Source: an uncultured Collinsella sp. | GTDB taxonomy: Bacteria > Actinomycetota > Coriobacteriia > Coriobacteriales > Coriobacteriaceae | Length of the DNA stretch: 9,705 bases | Assembly (NCBI GenBank): GCA_938036665.1 | Contig: CALHWR010000205.1 | Coordinates: 1 to 9,705, forward strand | Direction: 5' to 3' | Shown: piece by piece, positions 1 through 6,620 of the stretch | Layout: every line of letters begins with the position of its first letter | Position numbering within the stretch: the first letter of the stretch is position 1 | Program-made: the position numbers and the translations under genes | The notes under the pieces: generated by a model | Told to the model about the DNA's origin: nothing | What the model saw: the letters and a program-made list of their open reading frames with translations, nothing else | Databases searched by the model: none

Positions 1-2547
1 TAGCCATAGTGCCGTTCTCGAACTCGAGAAGCTCGTTGGCCTCGGCGTTGCGGAGAGCGCGCCGTCGGCTGCTGTTGCGGCTGCGGCGTCGGGCCAGACC
101 CAGTCGGTGAAGGCCGGGTGGTCGTAGCCCTCATCGCACGCGAACTCAAAGGCCTCGGTGCGGAATGCCTCCCACTTATCAATCTGCTCGGCAAACTTAT
201 CGGCGTCGACCATGCGCAGCACGTCGGCGGCCAGTGTCCAGCGGTCCATGTTGTTCAGGCGCAGCATGTCGAACGGCGTTGTCGTGGAGCCTTTCTCCTC
301 GTAGCCGTGGACGCGGAAGGCATCGTGGCCGGGGCGGTTCCAGATCAGGCGGCGAATCGTGCCGGCATAGGCGTGGAACGCGAAGAGGACGGGCTTCTCG
401 CCGCAGCCGAACAGCTCAGCCCAGCGCTCGTCGCTGAGAGCCTGGTCGTTCTCGCAGACGTTCTGGATCTTGAGCAGATCGACCACGTTGACGAACCATA
501 CCTTGATGCCCAGCTCGCGCAGCATGTCGGTTGCAGCCAGAGCCTCGAGCGTCGGCACGTCGCCGCAGGTGGCGACCACGGCATCGGCCTCGGCGAGCGA
601 ATCGGCGGTCGATGCCCACTCCCAGGTCGCAACGCCCTCGGCGAGCTCCGCCTTGGCCTCGTCGACCGTCTGGAAGGTCGGAGCAGGCTGCTTGCCGCAG
701 AAGATGGCGTTGACGCAGTCGGTGGACTGGTAGACGCGCTCGGCAACGGCAAGGGCCATGTTGGCGTCGGCCGGATAGTAGGCATTCACGATGTGCGTGT
801 CGTTGGCCTTGTTGAGCAGCAGGTCGATAAAGCCGGGGTCCTGGTGCGAGAAGCCGTTGTGGTCCTGACGCCAGACGTGGCTCGACAGCAAAATGTTAAG
901 GCCGCTGATGGGGGCACGCCACGGAATCTCGCGCTTGGTAGCCTCGAGCCACTTGCAGTGCTGGTTGACCATGGAGTCGACCACATGGACAAAGCTCTCG
1001 TAGGAGCTCCACACGCCGGAGCGGCCGGTGAGCACGTAGGCCTCGAGGAAGCCCTCGCACTGGTGCTCGGACAGCTGCTCGACGACCTTACCGGAGCCTG
1101 CCAGCAGCTCGTCGTTGGCCTCGTCCTCGTAGAAGCCGGCGTCCCACTGCTTCTTGGTCACCTTGTAGGCAGCCTGCAGGCGGTTGGACGCGGTCTCGTC
1201 GGGACCGAAGATGCGGAAGTCATCCATATTCTTGGCCAGAACGTCGGCAGTGTACTCACCAAAGACGCGGGCGGCCTCGGTGGAGCCCCAGCCATGACCA
1301 TTAGTGTCGACGGGGACCTCGTGGGCATGAATATCGGGCAGCTCGAGCTCGCGACGCACCTTACCGCCGTTCGCGTTGGGGTTGGCGCCGATGCGCAGCT
1401 CGCCGGTCGGCATAAAGGCCGTCACCTCGGGGCGCACCTGGCCCTCGGGCGTAAAGAGCTCCTCGGGCTTGTAGGAACGCAGCCACTCGCGCAGCACGCG
1501 GAAGTGCTCGTGGGTGTCCTTGGCACTCGCCAGCGGCACCTGATGCGCGCGCCAGGAGTCCTCGGTCTTCTTGCCGTCGATCTGCTTGGGGCAGGTCCAG
1601 CCCTTGGGCGTGCGGAACACAATCATGGGGTAGGCCGGGCGGACCACGGTCTCGCCTGCGGCGGCCTGGGCCTGCGCGGTTGCCTTGATGTCACAGATCT
1701 CATCGAAGACCTGCTCAAACAGGGCAGCGAAACGCGCATGAATGCTTGCGTGGCTCTCGTCGTCAAAGCCGGCGACAAAGAAGTGCGGCTTATAGCCCAT
1801 GCCCTCAAAGAACTTGGTGAGCTCTTCGTCGGACACGCGGGCGAGGATGGTGGGGTTGGCGATCTTGTAGCCGTTGAGGTGCAGGATCGGCAAAACGATA
1901 CCGTCGGTTGCCGGGTTCACGAGCTTGTTGGATTGCCAAGAGGTCGCGAGCGGGCCGGTCTCGGACTCGCCGTCGCCCACCACGGCCACGGCCAACAGGC
2001 TGGGGTTGTCCATGACGGCACCGTAAGCGTGGCTGAGCGTGTAGCCGAGCTCGCCGCCCTCGTGGATGGAACCGGGCGTCTCGGGCGCAAAGTGGCTCGG
2101 GATGCCGCCGGGATAGGAGAACTGGCGGAAGAACTTCTGCAGGCCTGCCTCGTCATTGGTGATGTCGGGGCGAATCTCGCGGTAGGTGCCGTCGAGCAGC
2201 GACTGAGCAGTACCGGCGGGGCCACCGTGACCAGGGCCCATCAAGAAGATAGCATTCTGGTTGTGGTCGGCGATCAGTCGATTGACGTGACCGAACAGGA
2301 AGTTGATGCCGGGCGTGGTGCCCCAGTGGCCAACCAGGCGGTGCTTAACGTCCGGACGACCGAAGTCGCGCACCTCACCGGTTTTCTCGTCGACAAAGTC
2401 GGGGCGCATTAGCGGGTTAGAGCGAAGGTAGATCTGACCGACGGACAGATAGTTCGATGCGCGCCAATACAGGTCGACGCCCTCGAGCTCGGAAGCCGGC
2501 ACCTCGTGGCCCAGCTTTTGCCACGGCGTCCCCAGTGTTTTAGCCAT
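1..2547 (-). CDS. xfp: Xylulose-5-phosphate/fructose-6-phosphate phosphoketolase, 3' end beyond window
   Basis: This thiamine-diphosphate enzyme cleaves xylulose-5-P (or fructose-6-P) with phosphate to acetyl-phosphate plus glyceraldehyde-3-P (or erythrose-4-P). It is cytoplasmic and central to the bifid-shunt type of fermentation. Seen in the translation: GHWGTTPG at residues 73-80, GPGHGG at 104-109, [10 protein letters not shown] at 150-159, EGGELGY at 163-169 and GDGE at 191-194. The last two are the family signatures. His74, His107 and His152 align with the active-site histidines I recall as 64, 97 and 142 in bifidobacterial Xfp, with a constant offset of ten. That offset comes from an insertion at about residues 52-64. 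The ATG at 2547 follows AAGGGA (2556-2561, minus) at a suitable distance. No stop occurs before the window edge: 849 codons are open, against about 825 residues in Bifidobacterium. The last 15 or so codons look frameshifted (see findings). The family call is near certain; substrate preference cannot be read from sequence. Confidence 0.96.
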   Translation of the reverse strand, partial: MAKTLGTPWQKLGHEVPASELEGVDLYWRASNYLSVGQIYLRSNPLMRPDFVDEKTGEVRDFGRPDVKHRLVGHWGTTPGINFLFGHVNRLIADHNQNAIFLMGPGHGGPAGTAQSLLDGTYREIRPDITNDEAGLQKFFRQFSYPGGIPSHFAPETPGSIHEGGELGYTLSHAYGAVMDNPSLLAVAVVGDGESETGPLATSWQSNKLVNPATDGIVLPILHLNGYKIANPTILARVSDEELTKFFEGMGYKPHFFVAGFDDESHASIHARFAALFEQVFDEICDIKATAQAQAAAGETVVRPAYPMIVFRTPKGWTCPKQIDGKKTEDSWRAHQVPLASAKDTHEHFRVLREWLRSYKPEELFTPEGQVRPEVTAFMPTGELRIGANPNANGGKVRRELELPDIHAHEVPVDTNGHGWGSTEAARVFGEYTADVLAKNMDDFRIFGPDETASNRLQAAYKVTKKQWDAGFYEDEANDELLAGSGKVVEQLSEHQCEGFLEAYVLTGRSGVWSSYESFVHVVDSMVNQHCKWLEATKREIPWRAPISGLNILLSSHVWRQDHNGFSHQDPGFIDLLLNKANDTHIVNAYYPADANMALAVAERVYQSTDCVNAIFCGKQPAPTFQTVDEAKAELAEGVATWEWASTADSLAEADAVVATCGDVPTLEALAATDMLRELGIKVWFVNVVDLLKIQNVCENDQALSDERWAELFGCGEKPVLFAFHAYAGTIRRLIWNRPGHDAFRVHGYEEKGSTTTPFDMLRLNNMDRWTLAADVLRMVDADKFAEQIDKWEAFRTEAFEFACDEGYDHPAFTDWVWPDAAAATAADGALSATPRPTSFSSSRTALWL

Positions 2548-2605
2548 TGTTTATGTCCCTTCGCTGTGCGGTCACCCTCCAATACGGCAACCTTTCGTTG
2601 GGACC

Positions 2606-2611
2606 AGTATA
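2606..2611 (-). promoter_or_regulatory. Candidate -10 box of the xfp promoter
   Basis: TATACT on the minus strand lies about 58 bp upstream of the xfp ATG, predicting a leader of roughly 50 nt. No good TTGACA-like -35 box sits 16-18 bp upstream; that interval is filled by operator O1. A weak -35 with an operator in the spacer fits a repressed promoter. Sequence inference only. Confidence 0.45.
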
Positions 2612-2616
2612 TTTGC

Positions 2617-2628
2617 TAAAACGTTTTA
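2617..2628. promoter_or_regulatory. Operator O1 for a LacI-family regulator
   Basis: TAAAACGTTTTA is a perfect 12-bp palindrome with a central CG, the usual form of LacI-family operators. It lies directly upstream of the candidate xfp -10 box, inside the core promoter. Occupancy would be expected to block transcription. The regulator gene is the next gene upstream on the same strand. Confidence 0.7.
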
Positions 2629-2632
2629 TCAT

Positions 2633-2654
2633 GGTGAAAAAACGTTTTACCACC
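2633..2654. promoter_or_regulatory. Operator O2 for a LacI-family regulator
   Basis: An imperfect 22-bp palindrome with core AAAACGTTTT (2639-2648) and matching GGTG/CACC-type outer arms; two inner positions mismatch. Its centre is 21 bp from the centre of O1, two helical turns, so both sites face the same side of the helix and could be bound cooperatively. Confidence 0.65.
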
Positions 2655-2751
2655 CTTATCAATCCCATCGATTAGCAAAACGCGACATTCACCTGCGGCG
2701 TTGATTGTCACAGGTGCTCCACATTCGGTCTCTGCAAATTGGTAAACGTGT

Positions 2752-3780
2752 TTAGTTGTGTTTAGTAAGCTCGAGCACGCTGTCCTTAACGATAAGCTCC
2801 GGCTCCAGAACGACCTCTTCGGCACGCCTGCCGCCCCTACCGGCAAGACGCTTGGACATGCAGCCAAAAGCATGCTCCGCAAGGACACCAGGGTCCTGCT
2901 CAATCGCGGTCAGTGCCGGCTCAAAGAGAACGTCGGCCGCCGAGTTGTCATAGCTCACCACCGAGATATCGCCCGGGATGCTCTTCCCCATCTCGTGCAA
3001 GCGCTTGAGCAAACCGAGGGCAATGTTATCTGAGCTTGCGAACACGGCAGTGGCGTCAGTTGCGAGCACTGCCTCCGAGGCCTCGTATGCGCTCGGAATG
3101 TAGTACTCGCTCTCAAACTCCAAACGCGCGTCGATCGGCAGGCCAACCTCGCGCAGCGCGCGCTCATAGCCGGCAAGTCGCTTGCGACCCGTATTGGAAC
3201 GGCGGGCATTAACCAGGCAGGCAATACGGCGGTGGCCTTGCTCGATCAGATAGCGGGTGGCCATATAGCCGCCCATCTCGTGGTCGAACATCACCTTGTC
3301 GCACTCGAGCCCCTCAATGGCACGGTCGACCATTACGGCCGGGATGGGCAGGTGGCTGACTTCTTCGCGCAGGGCGCGATCATCGGAGAACTCGTCACCC
3401 ACCACCAGGAAGACGCCATCAACGCCGCGCGTCACCAGCTGGCGCAGCAGCTCCAGATCGTCATCGGCGCTTCCGCCCGAGCTGGTAATGAAGAGCGCAT
3501 AGCCGTCCTCGCGGCAGCGCTTTTCCAGGCTACCGGCGAGCGAGGCAAAAAAGCGGCTCTCGATGTTAGGGACGATAAGGCCCAGCGTGCGCGACTCGCG
3601 CATGACCAGGCTGCGCGCAATCTGGTTGGGAACATAGTGGTTGCGCGCCGCGACCTCTTTGATGAGCTTGCGGTTTTCTTCCGAGATGCGACAGGGCCGA
3701 TTATTGAGAACAAGCGAGACCGACGAGGGGGAAAGCCCCACCTCCTGGGCGATCTGCTTGAGGGTGACTTTGTTGGCCAT
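2752..3780 (-). CDS. LacI-family transcriptional regulator
   Basis: A 342-residue sugar-responsive DNA-binding repressor or activator, of normal length for the family. Seen: an N-terminal helix-turn-helix at about residues 5-26 (VTLKQIAQEVGLSPSSVSLVLN), the hinge helix at 47-59 with the family pattern YVPNQIARSL, then a periplasmic-binding-protein-like effector domain from about residue 65 to 330. That domain includes GLIVPN, a DRAI segment and YLIEQGHRRIACLV, reminiscent of RbsR/PurR-type members. Leu58 in the hinge matches the residue that in LacI and PurR inserts at a central CpG, which fits the CG-centred palindromes ahead of xfp. The ATG at 3780 has AAGGAG four bases upstream. The gene precedes xfp by 204 bp on the same strand with no convincing terminator between, so some read-through is possible. 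Effector unknown; control of xfp is inferred from position and operators. Confidence 0.95.
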   Translation of the reverse strand: MANKVTLKQIAQEVGLSPSSVSLVLNNRPCRISEENRKLIKEVAARNHYVPNQIARSLVMRESRTLGLIVPNIESRFFASLAGSLEKRCREDGYALFITSSGGSADDDLELLRQLVTRGVDGVFLVVGDEFSDDRALREEVSHLPIPAVMVDRAIEGLECDKVMFDHEMGGYMATRYLIEQGHRRIACLVNARRSNTGRKRLAGYERALREVGLPIDARLEFESEYYIPSAYEASEAVLATDATAVFASSDNIALGLLKRLHEMGKSIPGDISVVSYDNSAADVLFEPALTAIEQDPGVLAEHAFGCMSKRLAGRGGRRAEEVVLEPELIVKDSVLELTKHN

Positions 3781-3815
3781 CTCGCTCCTTCCGGGTTTAC
3801 GCGCAATCTCTTGAA

Positions 3816-3821
3816 AGTATA
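3816..3821 (-). promoter_or_regulatory. Candidate -10 box for the LacI-family regulator gene
   Basis: TATACT on the minus strand, preceded by GC, lies about 36 bp upstream of the ATG. A clear -35 hexamer is not visible at 16-18 bp. The same TATACT hexamer occurs ahead of xfp and galE in this window. Confidence 0.4.
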
Positions 3822-3840
3822 GCGACTACCCCTCTACCTC

Positions 3841-3858
3841 GGTGATAAACACTTTACC
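3841..3858. promoter_or_regulatory. Possible autoregulatory operator resembling O2
   Basis: GGTGATAAACACTTTACC can be aligned with operator O2 at about 15 of 19 positions, allowing one gap. It covers the place where a -35 box for the regulator gene would be expected. It lacks the central CG and is a poor palindrome, so this is a weak call based on resemblance and position. Confidence 0.3.
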
Positions 3859-3914
3859 AATCCGGTGGACGGCTGTTTTATCGCCGCCAGCGCACCAAAT
3901 CCGTCCGGGTGGGG

Positions 3915-3920
3915 TATATT
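3915..3920 (+). promoter_or_regulatory. Possible -10 box for murB
   Basis: TATATT lies 43 bp upstream of the chosen murB start, in the AT-richer part of the divergent intergenic region. There is no recognisable -35 box. Low confidence. Confidence 0.25.
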
Positions 3921-3963
3921 GCAATCGATTGATGACAACGACCACCAAAAGGCGGATATCCGT

Positions 3964-4926
3964 ATGCACGAGAACGATTTTTTTAACGAGGACCTGCTGT
4001 GCGCGCTCGCTGGCGTTGCCGGCGAGGACAACGTGCTGATGAGCGAGCCCATGCGCGAGCACACCACGTTTAAGATCGGCGGTCCGGCCGACGTCTTTGT
4101 CACGCCCGATACTGAGCAGGGCCTCGTCGCCACGCTCGATACCTGCTATCGCTGCAATCTACCACTCACCATCGTGGGCAACGGCTCCGACTTGCTCGTC
4201 GGCGACAAGGGCATCCGCGGCGTCGTCGTAGCGCTGGGCGAGGGCCTCTCCGGCATTACGGTCGACGGCACGCACGTCACGGCGGCAGCCGGCGCCTTGC
4301 TTTCCGATGTCGCAGCCGCGGCAGCCGAGGCCGGCCTTACCGGCATGGAGCCCATCTCGGGCATTCCCGGATCGGTCGGCGGTGCCTGCTACATGAACGC
4401 CGGAGCATACGGCGCTTGCATGGCCGATGTGCTGGAGTCCGTGCGCGTCTACAAGCCCGCACGCATGCTCGACGACGGCACCCGCGGTAGCGGCAGCATT
4501 ATCGAGTTCGATGTCGATGAGCTCAACCTGGGCTATCGCAAGAGCCGCATTGCCGACGACGGTTTCATCGTGCTTTCGGCCACTTTCAATCTCGCCCCGG
4601 GCAACGCCGCGATGATCAAGGCCGACATGGACGACTACCGCCAGCGCCGCGAGGACAAGCAGCCGCTCGACATGCCGAGTGCCGGCTCCACCTTCAAGCG
4701 CCCCGAGGGCTACTTTGCCGGCAAGCTCATCATGGACGCCGGCCTGCGAGGACACGCCATCGGCGGCGCGCAGGTGAGCGAAAAGCACTGCGGCTTCATC
4801 GTCAACGCCGACCACGCCACCGCAGCCGATGTCGACGAACTCATCCGCCACATCCAAGCAACCGTCAAAGACCAATTCAACGTAGACCTAGAACCCGAAG
4901 TCCACCGAGTCGGCGAATTCCTCTAA
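3964..4926 (+). CDS. murB: UDP-N-acetylmuramate dehydrogenase (MurB)
   Basis: MurB is a cytoplasmic FAD enzyme that reduces UDP-GlcNAc-enolpyruvate to UDP-MurNAc with NADPH, the second committed step of peptidoglycan synthesis. Seen: TTFKIGGPADVF near the N-terminus, VGNGSDLLVG and GIPGSVGGACYMNAGAYG of the FAD domain, YRKSR at 191-195, SAGSTFKRP at 239-247 and EPEVHRVG near the end. The expected catalytic set is present: Arg192, Ser242 (proton donor) and Glu312, by motif comparison with E. coli Arg159, Ser229 and Glu325. The frame is open back to an ATG at 3865, but the ATG at 3964 follows AAGGCGG with 8-bp spacing and gives a normal 320-residue protein. It is a single-gene unit here, divergent from the regulator and ending at a terminator. 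The last 25 codons are unusually rich in A-ending codons. Confidence 0.96.
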   Translation: MHENDFFNEDLLCALAGVAGEDNVLMSEPMREHTTFKIGGPADVFVTPDTEQGLVATLDTCYRCNLPLTIVGNGSDLLVGDKGIRGVVVALGEGLSGITVDGTHVTAAAGALLSDVAAAAAEAGLTGMEPISGIPGSVGGACYMNAGAYGACMADVLESVRVYKPARMLDDGTRGSGSIIEFDVDELNLGYRKSRIADDGFIVLSATFNLAPGNAAMIKADMDDYRQRREDKQPLDMPSAGSTFKRPEGYFAGKLIMDAGLRGHAIGGAQVSEKHCGFIVNADHATAADVDELIRHIQATVKDQFNVDLEPEVHRVGEFL

Positions 4927-4930
4927 AAAA

Positions 4931-4966
4931 GAAGGCCCCGAAAGGGGCCTTCACTTTCTTTTATTC
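4931..4966. terminator. Rho-independent terminator between converging genes, usable from both strands
   Basis: A 9-bp stem, GAAGGCCCC with GGGGCCTTC, encloses a GAAA loop (4931-4952). On the plus strand it is followed by the mixed T-rich tract ACTTTCTTTTATT, which would end murB. Read on the minus strand the same hairpin is followed by six uninterrupted T residues, a better U-tract, suitable for transcripts from the converging hydrolase gene. Confidence 0.9.
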
Positions 4967-4998
4967 AGACAACCAATCCGGTGCGTAGCGCCCCGAAC

Positions 4999-5146
4999 CC
5001 GAGAGGGCCGCGTGCCCGCCCGCAATATATTTGATTGATCGCGAGTTCCGCACGCAAAGAAGGCCACTTAATGTGGCCTTCGTCTTGCGCAGGACTGCCC
5101 GAGCAGGCAATCAAATATATTGCGGGCGGGCACGCGGCCCAGTCGG
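4999..5146. repeat. Long inverted repeat with central hairpin
   Basis: The arms 5005-5037 and 5108-5140 are perfect reverse complements over 33 bp, each with a GC-rich outer half and an AT-rich inner half (AATATATTTGATTG). Allowing two mismatches they extend to 4999-5037 and 5108-5146. The 70-bp centre holds a second perfect palindromic stem, GAAGGCCAC with GTGGCCTTC, around TTAAT (5059-5081). The right arm ends two bases from the stop codon of the hydrolase gene. No target-site duplication or open reading frame is visible. Options are a miniature inverted-repeat element, an invertible segment, or a doubled 3'-end structure acting as terminator or RNA-stability element. Confidence 0.9.
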
Positions 5147-5148
5147 CT

Positions 5149-6354
5149 TTACGACAGCGCAATACCGCCAAGCCAGCCCCAACGCACGCCAGAGCCAGTA
5201 CCATAAAAGCTAATGAACGAATCAAGCGACTTAGACGTAATGGCGCCCTCGTTGCTCATTACGATGCCGCCGCCAACGTAGATACCCACATGACCGTAGA
5301 TAAGGCCCGGAGCACCCGTGCCGCTGTGCGAGGAATCGGCCACGATCATGCCCACCTGCAGCGCCGAGCGATCGGAGCTATAGCACCAGGCGTTGAACAT
5401 GTCACACGCGTTGCCGCCAAAGTAGCCAACGCCGGCGTTACGGAAGACATTGGTAACCCACGCCGCGCACCAGTTCTGACCCGGCGAAGGCGTGGAGTAG
5501 CACGCGTTGACGACGGCCTGCTGCTTGCCCGAGCCGGCATTCTGCTGCGGAGTTCCGGGCGCATACGATCCACCGCCCGAGCTCGAACCACCCGAGTAGG
5601 AATTGTTCTTGTTCGCGGCGGCCGCGGCAGCGGCGGCCTTCCTGGCAGCCTCCTCAGCCTGGGCGGCAGCGAGGATCTCGGAATCGCGCTGAGCCATGAG
5701 TTCCTTGACGTCGTCGGAAAGACCGTTCAGCACGGTCTGGACTTCTTGCTGCTTGGCCTGCATATCCTGCATCTGAGCCGTCTGCTGGTCCTTGAGTTTC
5801 TCCAGGTCGGCCTTTTGTGATTCGAGCTCGGTCTTCTGTGCGTCGAGCTCAGCCTGAATCGTTTGGATATCCTCGATGGCATCGCGGTCGCTCTTGTTGA
5901 TCTTCTCAACGTAATGCGCGTTGGCAACGAGTTCCTCAAACGAGCCAGAGGCCAGCAGCAGCGACAGGATGTTCGTGCCGCCGGACTTGTAGCTGGCGGC
6001 CACGCGATCGGAAAGGTCGTTGCGCTTCTTCTTGAGCTCGGCCTTCTTTTCATCGATCTGGGCCTGCGTGTCGTCAATCTTGCCCTGGACATTCTCGATG
6101 TCGTTGAGGGTCTGGGCATTCTTGTTGGCCAGCGCCGCATACTCATTTGCGATGCTGTCGAGCTGGGCCTGAACCTCGTCGAGTTGGGCCTGGGCGGCAT
6201 TCAATTTATCGGTGGTTTCTTTGGAAGCCTCCGCCGCATGGGCGCGAGTGGGCAGGCCAAAAAGAACTGCCGCAGAAGCGGCGCCGAATAGGGCCTTAAG
6301 GGCAGTGCGGCGCGAGAGCTCCTGGGAAAGGATGGAATCGCTGTTTGGTGACAT
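5149..6354 (-). CDS. Secreted PcsB/CwlO-like cell-wall hydrolase, coiled coil plus CHAP or NlpC/P60-type domain
   Basis: A 401-residue protein expected to cut peptidoglycan outside the membrane. Domains in order: a signal sequence (1-40) with twin-arginine-like SRRTALK at 14-20, a hydrophobic stretch and AHA at 38-40 for cleavage before AEA; a long Gln/Lys/Glu-rich coiled coil at about 42-230; an Ala-rich segment (228-247); a Gly/Ser linker (252-276); and a C-terminal cysteine-peptidase-like domain with NWCAAWV (Cys296) and YGHVGIYVGG (His355), the probable catalytic pair. This order matches PcsB of streptococci and CwlO-type enzymes, which FtsEX activates through the coiled coil; dependence on FtsEX here is inference. 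The usual NlpC motif DCSG is absent, so CHAP versus NlpC/P60 assignment is open. The ATG at 6354 has CGGAG five bases upstream. Transcription is divergent from galE. Confidence 0.88.
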   Translation of the reverse strand: MSPNSDSILSQELSRRTALKALFGAASAAVLFGLPTRAHAAEASKETTDKLNAAQAQLDEVQAQLDSIANEYAALANKNAQTLNDIENVQGKIDDTQAQIDEKKAELKKKRNDLSDRVAASYKSGGTNILSLLLASGSFEELVANAHYVEKINKSDRDAIEDIQTIQAELDAQKTELESQKADLEKLKDQQTAQMQDMQAKQQEVQTVLNGLSDDVKELMAQRDSEILAAAQAEEAARKAAAAAAAANKNNSYSGGSSSGGGSYAPGTPQQNAGSGKQQAVVNACYSTPSPGQNWCAAWVTNVFRNAGVGYFGGNACDMFNAWCYSSDRSALQVGMIVADSSHSGTGAPGLIYGHVGIYVGGGIVMSNEGAITSKSLDSFISFYGTGSGVRWGWLGGIALS

Positions 6355-6415
6355 ATGTACTCCGTTACATGCTTATTTATATGTCGCTCAACTCATACAT
6401 ATTAGCGTACATATG
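6352..6415. repeat. Short inverted repeat flanking the hydrolase start region
   Basis: CATATGTAC (6352-6360) and GTACATATG (6407-6415) are exact 9-bp inverted copies, and the first one contains the hydrolase start codon. The AT-rich DNA between them should hold the hydrolase promoter; TAATAT and TATAAA (minus strand) are possible -10 boxes, but none is convincing. Possibly a regulator site or chance in AT-rich DNA. Confidence 0.3.
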
Positions 6416-6472
6416 GCGCGTCCCAACGATTTCCACGAACGGCAGGAAACTACAAGGTCGGCGGCTCGTAAG

Positions 6473-6499
6473 CAATTGTCAAATTTGAGGTAACAATTG
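6473..6499. promoter_or_regulatory. Nested palindromes in the hydrolase-galE intergenic region
   Basis: CAATTGT (6473-6479) and ACAATTG (6493-6499) form an inverted pair, and TCAAATTTGA (6479-6488) between them is a perfect palindrome. The pattern could be a regulator site for either divergent gene. The rest of the 266-bp gap shows no reading frame, RNA gene or terminator. Confidence 0.25.
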
Positions 6500-6577
6500 A
6501 GCAAGCTCTTATATGAGTACGTTAACATAATCCTCTGCTTTTCCTACAGTGCACCATTTGGGCGTCCCCGCCTGCGC

Positions 6578-6583
6578 TATACT
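6578..6583 (+). promoter_or_regulatory. Candidate -10 box of the galE promoter
   Basis: TATACT lies 37 bp upstream of the galE ATG, preceded by GC as at the regulator promoter. No good -35 box is seen at 16-18 bp. It predicts a leader of about 30 nt containing the AGGAGA ribosome-binding site (6611-6616). Confidence 0.45.
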
Positions 6584-6620
6584 CCCCTCTAGAAGTGTTC
6601 CTGATTCGATAGGAGACTAC

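Noticed and set aside
118..2412. A 764-codon plus-strand open frame
   Set aside because: It lies antisense to the phosphoketolase gene in the register where GC-rich codons rarely give stops, and its translation has no recognisable domains. The minus-strand frame has clear family signatures.
2540..2575. Possible 11-codon upstream frame (GTG start) in the xfp leader overlapping the xfp start
   Set aside because: The GGAGG directly abuts the GTG, so spacing is wrong for initiation, and nothing else supports a leader peptide.
2690..2716. CACCTG/CAGGTG inverted repeat as a terminator of the regulator gene
   Set aside because: Only a 6-bp stem with a 15-nt loop and no T-tract on the minus strand.
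4159..4875. Minus-strand open frame across murB
   Set aside because: Antisense shadow of murB; murB has intact motifs and catalytic residues.
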